Shown here: in pieces, positions 22,601 through 33,808 of the stretch
Position numbering within the stretch: the stretch's first letter is position 1
Layout of the letters: every line of letters starts with the position of its first letter
NCBI GenBank assembly: GCA_022579005.1
Contig: MU401489.1
Coordinates: 124,001-188,000, forward strand
Reading direction: 5' to 3'
DNA: 64,000 bases
From: Poronia punctata
Lineage: Eukaryota > Ascomycota > Sordariomycetes > Xylariales > Xylariaceae
Made by a program: the position numbers and the translations under genes
Notes under the pieces: model-generated
Database searches by the model: none
The model's input: only the letters and a program-made list of their open reading frames with translations
Told to the model about the DNA's origin: nothing

Positions 22601-24001
22601 CGCGATGGCGAACAACCGCCCGTCAACCTCACAGATCCATAATTAGCTCCAACCCTGGCCAGTTGTTTTGGGCGATAGGATGTATTTTGTGCTCGCTAGG
22701 TTGAATTAGGCATTGAAGGGAACCGAGAGGTAAGATGTCTTGCAACATTTGATATTTCACACTCATTATGCTTCCCATCCGCTCCCCTGCGCCGCGGTTC
22801 GTGCTAAGTCCGCTTTCTCATTTTTCGCTCTTCTGGCAATTGATGATCATCTGTTACTTGACAACTCGTAAATAATTTAGAAAGAATAGGCCGAGAACGG
22901 GAGACGTCGAGTATAGACAAAATCGCCATCGTAAATGCGTGCTCGGTAGAGACCAGACCGAGACCCCTGGACCTGGCGAAACATCACACCCCTGGAACCT
23001 CAAACCGCACTCGTCTCATCACCAAAGACTACTTAGCTCTACTCTAAAAACCCCCGGATTTGGCTGGCCTCGCGGCGCCTACGAGTCTACGACAGTTGAT
23101 ACCTTCTTAATGACATTCCGCCATTTTCACCCCCTTACGACGTTTGATTTTCGGAACCCAAGCTCTCAGGATCATCGGATTTTTTGATTGATTGCTTTTC
23201 TTTGCGGCGAAAAATACTCGCGCTCTCATTGGACCGAATCGCAGCCGCAGCAGTTACAACTCCCTCACGTCTCGACAAACTTCACTAGGTTGGAGCTTGG
23301 AGGTTGGCCGGTTAGTGGGGATATTAGGAACTCATCGCAACTTTTTACATCACCAGTCGACGGCCGCTTGTTTCAAGACTGGGCACCTCTGATTTCCCTT
23401 ACCTCACCCTTGGCCACGGAAAGCACGAGTGACGGCACCTTGTTTCCGGGCTTTGGTCTCCCTTGCCCACTCTGCTTGTAGGGCTCGTATCCACCAACGG
23501 CCGGAGCTTTTGCTCGAACTCCTTTATGACCTTCATGCTACCCATCAGACTGACTTCTTCGCTGTCTGTTAATCTTTTCACTCAGCGCTGGGAGCTCAGG
23601 AACAACCAGCTGTCCCTTTAGCCCTTTGACCTTTCACTTCGTTTACTGCTGGTTCAGACCATTCGTTTATTCATCCACCTTCGCATCTTATTCTTCCAGA
23701 GGATCATTTTCGGCTTCTCTTTATTTTTAATTCGCCAGCGCTGGGTAATAGAGTCTGTCAGGCGGCAGGTTCGGAGGACAAGAAGGCGTCAGGACCAACG
23801 AGAAGGAAATTGGAGGGTTGAGACGGGAAGCTAGATTTCTGGAAATCGGTTCACATCGGCTGAAGTGTCTATTCGTTGGACGCCATTACCTTGACGACAT
23901 AACGTGGGATCTAAATCGACTTGGACTGTTGTTATTTATAGTCGGACGATCCTCGTGGGTTATCGCGTCGAACAGAGTGGCCAAAAGGCGACTTGCCCAT
24001 C
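19683..24001. other. gene-poor region of 4.3 kb
   Basis: Lies between the starts of the myosin (-) and the NADPH oxidase (+), so the two ends hold their promoters and leaders. Many short reading frames are present but none shows protein-like composition, splice-linked extension or a familiar motif. No tRNA, 5S or transposon ends recognised. The GGTAGGTA/TACCTA motif recurs near 22133-22300. The 700 bases before the oxidase are pyrimidine-rich, suggesting a long 5' leader. Confidence 0.45.
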
Positions 24002-25930
24002 ATGTCGTTGACAACGTTAGTGAAGAAGCAGTTTACCGGCAGTAAACTCTTCTTTCACTTTTTGTTTTGGGGCTTTCATTGGGCTCTCTTTGCCATTGGT
24101 TGGTGAGTTGTCCATCGGGGAATTACCTTCCATTCCAGCAATCTAACGAGAGATTCATCGTAGGTATAAGCAAGCGATGGATGAGCGGCTGGCGCCCCTG
24201 AACACCCTCAGGTATTCGGTCTGGATATCGCGTGGCGCCGGTCTTGTTCTCTCAGTCGACACCACTATGATCTTACTCCCAGTATGTCGGACGCTGGTGA
24301 GATGGGTCCGACCTAAGCTGAAGTTCCTGCCACTAGACGAGAACATCTGGTTCCATCGTCAAGTGGCTTATGCTATGCTGCTGTTTACGCTTCTACACGT
24401 AGCCGCGCATTATGTCAAGTAAGGCAATGAATCATATCAAACCCCCCTAAACATACGGAAGATGGAAGATCTTGGGCTGACGATGACGATTATATAGCTT
24501 CTTCAACGTTGAAAAGACGCAAGTCAGGCCCGAGACCGCCGTCGAGATCCACTATGCCCAACCTGGCGGTATCACGGGACATATCATGCTCTTCTGCATG
24601 TTGATGATGTATACGACAGCCCATCATCGCATCCGACAGCAGTCGTTCGAGACGTTCTGGTACACGCACCATCTCTTCATTCCGTTTCTGCTCGGCATGT
24701 ACACGCACGCGGTCGGATGTTTCGTGCGCGACGACGTCGATCCCCATTCCCCCTTCGCTGGTGAGCCGTTTTGGAATCACTGTATCGGCTACGAGGGCTG
24801 GCGATGGGAACTCGTTGCCGGTGCCTTTTACCTGGTCGAGCGACTATACCGTGAGATCCGCGCTCAACGTTCGACCAAGATTACCCGCGTGGTTCGACAT
24901 CCTTACGGTATGCTCTTCGCCTTTCGATGCGTAGGTATTTTTGCTAATATGAGTCCGTCGCAGATGTCGTCGAGATCCAGTTCGAGAAACCATCTTTCAA
25001 GTACAAGGCTGGGCAATGGCTCTTTTTGCAGGTTCCAGCCGTCTCTGGCTTCCAATGGCATCCGTTCACCATCACATCCTGCCCTTACGACAATTACGTC
25101 TCCGTGCACGTTCGTCAGGTCGGTGATTTCACCAGGGCTCTGGGTAATGCCGTCGGCGCAGGTGCCGCCCAGGTCGAACTTTACGATGCCATGGACCCGA
25201 TGGGCATGTACGAGGTGGCACTCATGAACGGACAACAGATGCCAGCTCTACGTATCGATGGTCCATACGGTGCCCCGGCCGAAGATGTCTTCGACAATGA
25301 AATAGCCGTTCTGATCGGCACCGGCATCGGCGTCACCCCATGGGCCTCGATTTTGAAGAATATCTGGCATCTTCGGCAGAGCTCCAACCCGCCGACTCGT
25401 CTCCGACGCGTGGAATTCATCTGGGTGTGCAGAGATACCAACTCGTTCGAGTGGTTCCAGACGCTACTCTCCTCTCTCGAGAGCCAAAGCTCGGAAGCTG
25501 CTCGACTCCCTGGTAGCAACGGCGTCGAATTCCTCAAGATTCACACCTACCTCACGCAAAAGCTCGATATAGACACGGCTCAGAACATCGTGCTGAACAG
25601 CGTCGGTTCCGACGTCGACCCCCTGACAGAGCTCAAGGCACGAACCAACTTTGGACGCCCCAACTTCACCGGCATGTTCGAGGCCATGCGTAACGGCATC
25701 TTGGATACGACTTACATCAACGGTCTCGAGGGCAGTATGCAAACCACAGTGGGAGTATACTTTTGCGGTCCCTCCGCAGCTGGTAAGTAGATTGACAAAT
25801 TCTCCTTTTTAACATTGCCACAAATGCTCTGTTTACTGACACGGACTCTATAGCACGGGATATTAAAAAGGCTACGAAAGCCGCGACCTGCCGAGAGGTC
25901 CGGTTCCGATTCTGGAAGGAACATTTCTAA
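24002..25930 (+). CDS. noxB: superoxide-generating NADPH oxidase, NoxB-like
   Basis: Five exons (24002-24102, 24164-24418, 24498-24907, 24964-25782, 25854-25930) join in phase to 553 residues. It is a gp91phox-type flavocytochrome: an N-terminal heme-binding membrane part with paired His (FHRQVAYAMLLFTLLHVAAHY at 97-117; THHLFIPF further on), FAD site HPFTITS (288-294), NADPH sites GTGIGVTPWA (about 374-383) and VYFCGPSAA, and the usual Nox end FWKEHF. It moves electrons from NADPH across the membrane to oxygen, making superoxide used in fungal development and hyphal differentiation. Features such as PLDENIWFHRQ and the insert before GVEFLKIHTYLTQKLD resemble NoxB (Nox2) more than NoxA; this subtype call is from memory of the families. 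An upstream exon adding N-terminal residues cannot be excluded, because an in-frame stop lies only at 23939. No EF-hands, so not NoxC. Confidence 0.92.
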
Positions 25931-26686
25931 ATTTGGGTATTTATTTCGAGATATATTATATATTATATATATGTATATATATATACATAAACAGGATATT
26001 TATTAGGGGCATGACGAGATGAACCAGGTAGCCTACTAGGGCCAAATGCATGGATACGGTTCGGGAGGCGTCTGGTCAGAGCGGCTTAATGTATGTCGGC
26101 GTAGTGTACGAGTCTAACCTAGTGAACAATTTCCCTCCCGCTGAGTAAAAGCGGGCTATATATCTCATATTTAAAAAGTTAAACTGCCATCCATTATCCC
26201 TGATTGGTGGTGCATGGGATGAATCGTCCCTTTTGCTTTATTGTGCGAGATATTGTCATCTAGTCACCGCTCGTTTTCCCGGCTACTTGTACATGCATCT
26301 GTGCATATCACTCATCGTGACCACTACGGACACCACGATAAGTATACCATTCATGAAATGGATACCAAGACGGGCTTGTTCAAGTATGGTTTATTTCCCT
26401 CCAGATCTTCGATGAGCGTGTAAAAGATATACAGGTATCTATCTACAAGGTCCCCTATCTATATATTACGTCTATGTGTTCCGTATCATTAAATCTGTAT
26501 ATAAGGTAAGTATCTTACCCGACCAGTTTTATCAATCATGCCCCATCCTCCATCTCCATAGCCTGGTTCCAACTCCTAAGAATGGCAGCCCAGTACTGTT
26601 TAGGATGAACCCGCACTATTTTAAAAAAAAGTTTCAATAGTTAGCAAAAAACATATACGTGTACCCCATATTCACAGTGATCAAAG

Positions 26687-26717
<31 letters not shown>

Positions 26718-26803
26718 AGGGGGGGGGGGGGGGGGGGGGGGGAAAAAAAAAAAGAAAGAAGATGCGGGCGCCCCAACAACCCAAAAATATAAATTGAGAA
26801 ACC
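25931..26803. other. convergent 3' intergenic region
   Basis: Between the oxidase stop and the DUF829 gene stop. AT-rich with TATATA repeats at 25950-25990, then a long A run (26687-26715), a G run (26719-26742) and another A run. No gene seen. Confidence 0.5.
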
Positions 26804-26857
26804 CTAGCAGATAGCCAAAGAAGCCTGGAACANNNNNNNNNNCCCCCCACCCCCCAC

Positions 26858-26898
<41 letters not shown>

Positions 26899-26914
26899 CG
26901 CCGCCCCCCCCCCG
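26687..26914. other. assembly gap with homopolymer flanks
   Basis: A run (26687-26715), G run (26719-26742), ten Ns at 26833-26842, then C-only and C-rich sequence to 26914. This lies within the last intron and last exon of the DUF829 gene. The homopolymers may be real or contig-end artefacts. Confidence 0.8.
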
Positions 26915-27845
26915 GGGGAGATACATACTATGTCCGACATGAGGCGACCCCTCGAACCGCTCAAGAACAGTCCTATACCCCTTCCTCTTCGCAATAGCAG
27001 CCTGTTCCTCCAGATCCTCCCAATGGATCAGATCGTCCTCTCTCGAGTACATGAACAACCTCAGAGCTCGCGGGGTAGTCATATCGTGTTCCAGGAAGAC
27101 CCTCACACTATACGGGCCCGAGGGTTCTATACCCGCCGCCTGGGCGGCGTAGAAGACGATGCAGAGGAAGAGACAGCAGAGGAACTGCGAGAAGACAAAT
27201 GGTAGCGGGACCCATTTCGGTACGCCCATGGCCATGGCCCGGCTCCATCGCCATACCTCGGTGCCGAAATTCAGACTTCCGGGCGTCGAGTCGGAGACGC
27301 ATAGATGGTGCGGCAAGCACGTGTCTTGTCCGAAACGCTCGCGGTAGGCGTTTAGGGTTGCTGCCGCGTAGATTCCTGCAACAAGATTAACCAATCAATC
27401 AATTTACCCCCTTTATTTATTTTATTTGGGGGGGGGGGGGTTTGAAAAAAGGGGGAGATTCATAATCTATTTTATTTTTTTCACCTTACTTACCTCCAGT
27501 ATTCGACATAATATGAAGAATAATCCTCTCGTCCCCGCCAGCTTTTTCCGGAAACAAGGCATCAATAAGCGGCATCATAGTCTGTGTCCGTCTACCCAAC
27601 GTCTGTGTCGTGGCGTCCAAGATGGGATTTATGACGACGAAGATGCGCGCCGACGGGAATAGAGCGTGGTACCCGTCTGCATATTTCCCCACGTTCTTGG
27701 GACGTCCGTCGCCCCAGCCATAGATTATGATTGCTGTCGGGTCTGTTGATGTTGTCTTTTGTTCTGATGATGAGCTCTCGTTCCGGACATAGATCCGGTT
27801 CGCGATGCGTGTGTGACCCGGGAAAATCGGGCCTTTGACCGCCAT
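26804..27845 (-). CDS. DUF829/TMEM53 (PaxU-like) alpha/beta-hydrolase fold protein, interrupted by gap
   Basis: Minus strand. Exon 1 is 27494-27845 and exon 2 is 26929-27375, joined in phase across a 118-nt intron containing a G run; both carry good splice sites. Exon 2 ends at donor GTATGT just before a C-rich run and ten Ns (26833-26842). The likely last exon starts inside or beyond the gap and ends at FQASLAIC with a stop at 26804, so some codons are unresolved. Sequence IIIYGWGDGRPKNVGKYADG is typical of DUF829. The putative nucleophile lies in MSNTGG (about residue 114), the Asp in SREDDLIHWEDLE and the His in HVGHS. A membrane segment (PFVFSQFLCCLFLCIVF) is present. The family includes TMEM53 and the PaxU protein of indole-diterpene clusters, but no such cluster is nearby, so the function is open. 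Confidence 0.85.
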
Positions 27846-28489
27846 TTTTTTTTTTTTTTTGCGGGTGTGGCGCGCTAGAAAGAAGGAGGTAAGGAGGGAG
27901 GGTAGGGAAAAAAGGTTTAGTCTATGTGTACAGCAATTGTACAAATCAAACCATAAATAAAATATACAAGAAAATAATCGATCGCTCGTCTATATCCTAA
28001 AACACCATCTATCTCCCCCTTTTTTTTTCTTTCCTTCGCGATCACAAGCTTGCGAATCGCGCAAAATAAATAAAGGCCGAAAATGTTGAGTTGAGTGTTG
28101 GGAAACAAACCCCTGAAAACCCACCACCACGCACATACAAGGAACAAGGGGGGGGTGTGGTTTATCTCTGGTCTAATCGATAAGGAATGATCCAATCAAA
28201 AATGCGATATTCGATCTGCCAGTTCGTGGGATGGGAGGGAAAGCCCACACAAGTCTTCCGGACCAGCCGAGGTAAGTGGACTCGCATTGACCATTAGAGA
28301 TGGACGTACGTCGCTGTTGTACGTGTACGTGTCTGTGTGTGGTATCACTCTGGTGATGTTGTAGCAGGGTGAGTGGTCGGTGCATGCATACATGCATTTT
28401 GACAACCTACCATACCAATGAAGGACTTTAGGTTGGCAGAATGTTTTAACAGTAAGTGGTCGCCTGCATCAGTAGAGGTCCAAGACTGA

Positions 28490-28522
<33 letters not shown>

Positions 28523-30303
28523 TGACTGGCCCATTCTGAATTCATCACTAGAAGCAGGTTTCTTCCTTTAGCATCTAGAACAGCTTGACGGCGTTCACAT
28601 TGCCGGAGCTGTCTAATCTAACTTTCAGGAGTGAATATTTATGACTAGCTTTCGCCATTAAGAGCAGGATTTTCCTCATCATATAGAACGTATTCGACGG
28701 CGTTCAAATCGTTGGAGCTATCCAAGTTAACTACCTAGGTTAGTAGGTACACGTAAACCCGCCAGACTCCAACTTTGACCTTATGACGACCACCATACCC
28801 TCTTCATGTCTGGGAAAGGTACGGGACTCGCGGTTCGCCAGCTAGACTACTATGTACATAGGTATGTAGCTCAGCTGCTTACCGTGATACAGAGATGATT
28901 TAAAAGCTGACACGCAAACAATACATTCCCAGCACCATTGCCCGATTGGACGGTTTCAAATCATCTTATCGTCCGACAGTAAGGCCGTAATGATGAATAG
29001 GTAGAAGGAGTAGCTATGCGAAGCCGTGGCGTAGATTAGGGATGAGAAAAGCTATATTATAATACACGCAGTGGTTTTGGCTCTCTCTGCTGTCCAGACT
29101 CCACCGGCATTTGTGCCCCAGAAGACGTCAATTCTACAACTTTACTAGTCGACCCGGCAATGCAGAAAGAACACGGGCTAGACCACATCCACTCATTCCC
29201 ACTTGCTTTTACCCACATTCTACTCGTCTCGTACGTATGTGGTACACGGACAGAGAGTCAGAGTAGGCATACATGGAAAATACAGAACGTACACGTGCTA
29301 CTTGGGTAAGTACCTAGTATGTGTGCACGACGGTAATGTCAGGCCGATCGTAGAGATGTCAAGAGATGTACACGTAGAAATTCGCTTCAGACCTGGTCTA
29401 ACCTCGACTAGGTACGGATATTCCATAGTTCGTCATAGAGCCAAGGCCGTGTATCTGTTCCAAGTGGATTCCCGTATGTATTTTTAGGATTCCGCCAATG
29501 TACCATTCAGGATACGTACGAGTAGGTATTACATAAGCGTCCATTTTCCACTTGAAACCAAACAGGAATCTGAGAGTGGTGGGAAATTTTACAAATCCTT
29601 CACTGAGCTAGCTGGCTGACGCTTCCATACATGTATCCCTACATTTTCGATATGTTTACCCTAAGTTGGGAATATTACCCGGGTGTTCTTTCAGATAAGG
29701 GGTAAAAAACATAAAAGAGGGCCTGAATTGTTGCTGCTACGTTGGATATGTGACATTGACGAGAGGACATTGTAACCCCAAGAGAACGCTGGTGTTTCCC
29801 CATGAGGATATAGATCGTCAGATCTAGGGGATCAAATAAAACTGTGGGGGTTTTTAAATCCGGTACATGAACAACAGGAACCAATGCCAGTCATCCCAAG
29901 GATGGATGTTCGTCTGGGGCCGTTTCCTGACTAACCTAGCAAACAAAATACGACCTACCCCAAGTTTAGAAACAAAATGTAGGTTTTAACAGCCAAATAG
30001 AATCAAGCTCGCTGTAGATCCGACAGGGCTGAGTAGCTCGTAGAGCCCGTCCAAGTCTTGGCTCTACTACGGCCCGACTCAATGTCTTTGAAGTTCATTT
30101 GGAGATGGATTGCTTGAGATTTTGCCTACGTACGTATTTACTATAAAGAAACGGCAAAATAGGGATTCCTACATATATCAAAAGCCCCCAACAGCTTCAA
30201 GTCACCCACACTCACACACTCACATTGCAAACCACTAAAAACTACGAGGGCATAAATTCCTCCCCTTTTGCAAACAAGAACTCAACCCGGGTTTACAGTA
30301 ATC
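27846..30303. other. gene-poor region with a diverged duplication
   Basis: No intact gene. A T run lies at 28498-28523. A pair of related segments, 28533-28625 and 28632-28733, is described separately. The rest holds short reading frames only. The last 100 bases form the leader of the secreted-protein gene. Confidence 0.5.
28533..28733 (-). repeat. two diverged tandem copies of a coding-like segment
   Basis: On the minus strand, copy 1 (28533-28625) reads VRLDSSGNVNAVKLF then a stop; copy 2 (28632-28733) reads VNLDSSNDLNAVEYVLYDEE. The DNA shares GACGGCGTTCA and GGAGCT cores with scattered changes, and both copies continue into CTAGT-AT-AAT-like ends. This looks like a decayed duplicated exon or repeat unit; family unknown. 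Confidence 0.55.
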
Positions 30304-30852
30304 ATGTCTTTCAAAACTTACACCATAGTCCTCGCCGCCGTGTTAGGCAGCAGCCTCACCGTCCAGGCGACACCAACGCCAACAGCAACTTGCGAGGAGC
30401 CACCACAATGGACAGGGGGATATCTAGACTACGACGCCTACGTAAGTCTGTTTTGCTTCCCTTCCTTTCCTTTCCTTTCCTTTCCGAGGCTAACAAATAC
30501 CCGCCTGCAGTGCAAATGCGACGGCACATACTCAGCCGACTCACCAACATTCGGCATCCAATATCAGGGACTAGTACGATGTGAGACAGTCTGCGCACCA
30601 ACCAACGAGGCCCAACGAGAGGCGCATAACGAGCCCGAGCACATCGCCAGTCTGGCTGCCTGCTCAAACGCCTGCACGGGTTCCTTCGAGAAGCGGAAAC
30701 GTCAGGATGACGATTACTGGTTCTGTCATGGCGTCAACTTCAAAGAGGGCGAGCTCTGCGAGTTTTTCGGCTCGCTAGGCGATAAGGCTATCGAGGACCA
30801 GGCTTTCGAGGCGGGTGGTTCGGATTGTTGGTACCTCCCTGGTTTGGATTAA
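30304..30852 (+). CDS. small secreted cysteine-rich protein
   Basis: Two exons, 30304-30441 and 30511-30852, separated by a 69-nt intron (GTAAGT to CCTGCAG) that contains a TTTCC pentamer repeat, give 159 residues. The N-terminus is a clear signal peptide: Lys at 4, a hydrophobic core IVLAAVLGSSLTV, and a likely cut after VQA near residue 22. The mature part has ten cysteines (CEEP, CKC, RCETVC, ACSNAC, FCHG, LCEF, DCWY), an even number consistent with disulfides. A dibasic EKRKRQ near residue 122 could be a Kex2 site and would separate a C-terminal Cys-containing peptide from the rest. I recognise no family. Small size, secretion and many cysteines fit fungal effectors or other extracellular proteins, but that is inference. 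Confidence 0.8.
   Translation: MSFKTYTIVLAAVLGSSLTVQATPTPTATCEEPPQWTGGYLDYDAYVSLFCFPSFPFLSFPRLTNTRLQCKCDGTYSADSPTFGIQYQGLVRCETVCAPTNEAQREAHNEPEHIASLAACSNACTGSFEKRKRQDDDYWFCHGVNFKEGELCEFFGSLGDKAIEDQAFEAGGSDCWYLPGLD
30445..30486 (+). repeat. TTTCC pentamer microsatellite in intron
   Basis: About four TTTCC/CTTTC copies within the only intron of the secreted protein gene, forming part of its pyrimidine tract. Confidence 0.8.
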
Positions 30853-31545
30853 GCGCTCCATCTACCTATCTTGATCGTTTCCTGCGATAAAGATAAAGTA
30901 GTGAAGTGTTTAGGGTCTCGGGATAAAAAGACACGACATCCATATGTTGTTTTTGGATTTGGTTGGGGAGGTGTGGAACGCATGTATGGTGGGAATTTTA
31001 GGAGTCACGGGGTACTTCCTTTGCATGTACGAGTAATCTTCATTGGCGCGCATCTGTGATACGACGTTGGGTAGAAGAGGGAGCCTTTATTGGCAAATCT
31101 TCACAATGGAACTTGACAGCGGCTCCTGGCATATATATCCTTTTGGATATGATTTTCCTTCTTTCATTCCCACTTGACCATTGGGCACCTGGAACGTCAC
31201 TCAAAACCTCCTGCTAAGGTAGGTAGGTAAGGTAGTTGTATCCGTGCCTGCCAACTGTTGACACTCCGAATAAGTGGGTTTACCAATTGCCATTTGACTG
31301 CCCTTTGGGCCTTGTGTCGTGGACTGTTCCAAATCCATACCTTCACCTCTCCCTAAATACATGAATGGACAAAAAAGAGTTAAAGTCCCTCTTAACTACT
31401 GCACGATCAGGAAGTTTGTGTACAACTAAGTACCCTCAAGTAATTTTCAGGTGCTGCGTCGACGACCTAACCTCCAGGCTCCAACGTGTCTGTGAGGAGG
31501 CGTGATAGATGAAACTGGCCCTTTTGCGTTCCCATCACTAGATCA
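30853..31545. other. intergenic, no gene seen
   Basis: 3' flank of the secreted protein and 5' flank of the F-box gene. One GGTAGGTAGGTAAGGTAG cluster at 31219-31236. Confidence 0.45.
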
Positions 31546-33149
31546 ATGAATACGTTGGTGGTTGAAGGCAGTAACAGCCCCCGCTTCTGCGGATTATGCT
31601 CCAATACCATAGGGAAGCCGAGAATTAATGACCTAAGATTAGACGAGACATGGCAAAATATATACCGAGCCGTCTACTGCACCGGCACGGTATCGAGAAA
31701 CGGCATGCCACGACTCTCCGGCCTTGCATACGGTTACCGAGATGGCCAAATCTACGTCCCGCCCAAGTACCACCAGAGATGGGATGAAATGGGCCATGAT
31801 GGTCGACAACAGATGATCGCTATCCAAGACATCTTACCGCCTGGCCCTCTGGTTCCCGACTGCGAGAAAGAAACATACGCGTGGGGTTTCCTTTTTCATG
31901 AATCATGCTGGAAGGTGCTCGAGCAGGCATGTATGCCGCAGCCGGTCAACCTGAAGACACTCTGGCGCATCTTACTCTCGGTCCCCCATCATCGAGACGT
32001 CCCCTACTGGGGTCATTTATATAGTTGTCGTCACAGCAGGTACAACGTGTTTGATATGCCGCTAGCCCCAGTCTTCATCCTTCCCACCTTGTACTTCTGC
32101 CCGTTTGAGGCTCCAGAGCTCTCTAATTTGTTAGCTACAACGAGAATCGCCGTCAATACGGAAGCTTCAAGAGATCAAGAGGCACCGTCGATTATACCTT
32201 CACAGTCTACGTCGACAAATGTCTCCGACCCCTTTTCAAGGCTTCCGGTCGAGCTTATCGAGATGATCCTCACTTTTGTGGCTACCGAGGACATCCTTCC
32301 TTTCCGCCTTTCATCGCGGGCTGTAGCTACTGTCTCCCTCTCTCAGGGCTTCTTCCGATCACGCTTCTGGCCTGACCACGAGTTCGGCATGCTGTTTGAT
32401 GCCTTTCTACTCAAACCTGCAGACAGGGCCGGCATCGATTGGAAGGCGCTCTACCTACTCTCGAGAACTCGCCGTACTAAGGATTTGGCAACGCTTAAAG
32501 AGCGCAACCGGTTGCGTATCTGGAACGAGACGGTAAGGCCACTGGTACTAGCTATGAGCCAGGTTTCCAGGCTTGGCGGGCTGAAAGGCCATGTTGATGG
32601 GGAGCTTGATTGGTTCCAGGATTTGAAGTCTCTTTATAAAACTAGCGGGAGCTTCATTGGGAGCGTCGTATTCCGTCCATTGATCAAACATGGTACGACC
32701 CTGGTACATATCCGCCTGCCTCCGAGAATTGAAGCTATTCACGTTAGTATGATCACCTGCTTCGGAAGGAAGCACATCGCCGGTCTCGCATTTACTACGG
32801 AGTGCCATGAGGATATCGAGATCGGCTATACCTTGCCGGGCTGTGAGGAGCCTATTCTAGTGGAAGCCAGGCTCGAAGGATTTCATGTTACTGTCGATGA
32901 TTTTGGAATTCGTTCCATTGCGCCTTATATTCGTCAGGGTATGCCCACCGAGTATCCAGACTGGGCTGGCGAAGGCGCCGGTCTCGAATGCCAGACGATC
33001 CGATGTGCTGGTGCGGTACGGGTAGTCCGGGCAACTTTCGATGTGAGTTTGCAATGCATTTAAATCCCTTGATTCGTAGACCGAAGGTGCACGACTAATC
33101 CACTTACTTCTAGGGATTCCGAATGCAATTACTACACGTCTCGGCATGA
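31546..33149 (+). CDS. F-box domain protein
   Basis: Exon 1 is 31546-33042. A GTGAGT donor and TTCTAG acceptor remove 33043-33113, and a short last exon adds about 11 residues before the stop, giving about 510 residues. Without splicing the frame ends a few codons later, so both ends are similar. The N-terminal part (FCGLCSNTIG, and further Cys and His such as HESCWK) resembles the Cys-rich leader often found in fungal F-box proteins. The F-box lies at about 228-275: DPFSRLPVELIEMILTFV followed by ILPFRLSSRAVATVS. The rest is a fungal-specific region with no known repeats. F-box proteins link substrates to SCF ubiquitin ligases; the target is unknown. It shares strand with the genes on either side, but spacing argues for separate transcription. 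Confidence 0.82.
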
Positions 33150-33808
33150 CCAGACAAGTACCTACGTGTATTGATAATCGTACACGAGTATGTAGAACTT
33201 TTGACCGTCTTGGCAGTGTCGCCGATGCCAAAAGAGCTACATGAGGCTATTGTGAGTCTCTTCGTCGTCCATGCCGGCTCTTACTCCCACACGTGGATTG
33301 TTTTCAAGCTCGCAATAGTTGGACGTTGTGGATATATCATATACCTGCAAACGGTCCCTTTTAAGCGGTTTCATGCCTTGTAAATGAATTGTCTTCTAAT
33401 GGGCAAACCGGTCAAAAAGCAATAGGTATGGATTTCTATTGCAAGCTGGATTGATTGTACTAGATTGCCGCATTTTCTTTTACGGTAGATTGTTGGACGT
33501 TTGGACAACCGAAATGAGGTCATCTCCAAATGAGCGAAATCGGCGCTGTAGATCTACATTGAATCATCCCACCTCCTGTCATGCCCCACTATAAAGTTGT
33601 TGAACTGGAAGCTGCATACAAGTCCTCCCCGTCCCAGCTCGATTGGGGGGAACAGTCATAACACGGTAAAGTCAGATTGAAATAAATATTTTCAAAAATC
33701 CATATCCGGGACATCTTCTTCGTCATCTCCCATTCGATTTATTCCTTGTAGTCCGACTGCACTTTTCCAACTAGTCCAGACAGACTACTTGCTCGTAGAC
33801 AAGCAATC
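33150..33808. other. intergenic, LYS1 promoter region
   Basis: No gene seen. The last 60 bases before the LYS1 start are pyrimidine-rich. A TATAAA-like CTATAAAG lies at 33589, about 220 bases upstream of the LYS1 ATG. Confidence 0.4.

Noticed and set aside
22939..23481. Plus-strand frames before the NADPH oxidase
   Set aside because: No domain, no splice link to the oxidase frame, and composition like the surrounding non-coding DNA.
26804..27845. Indole-diterpene cluster based on PaxU similarity
   Set aside because: The DUF829 family is widespread, and no prenyltransferase, GGPP synthase, P450 or terpene cyclase gene is nearby.
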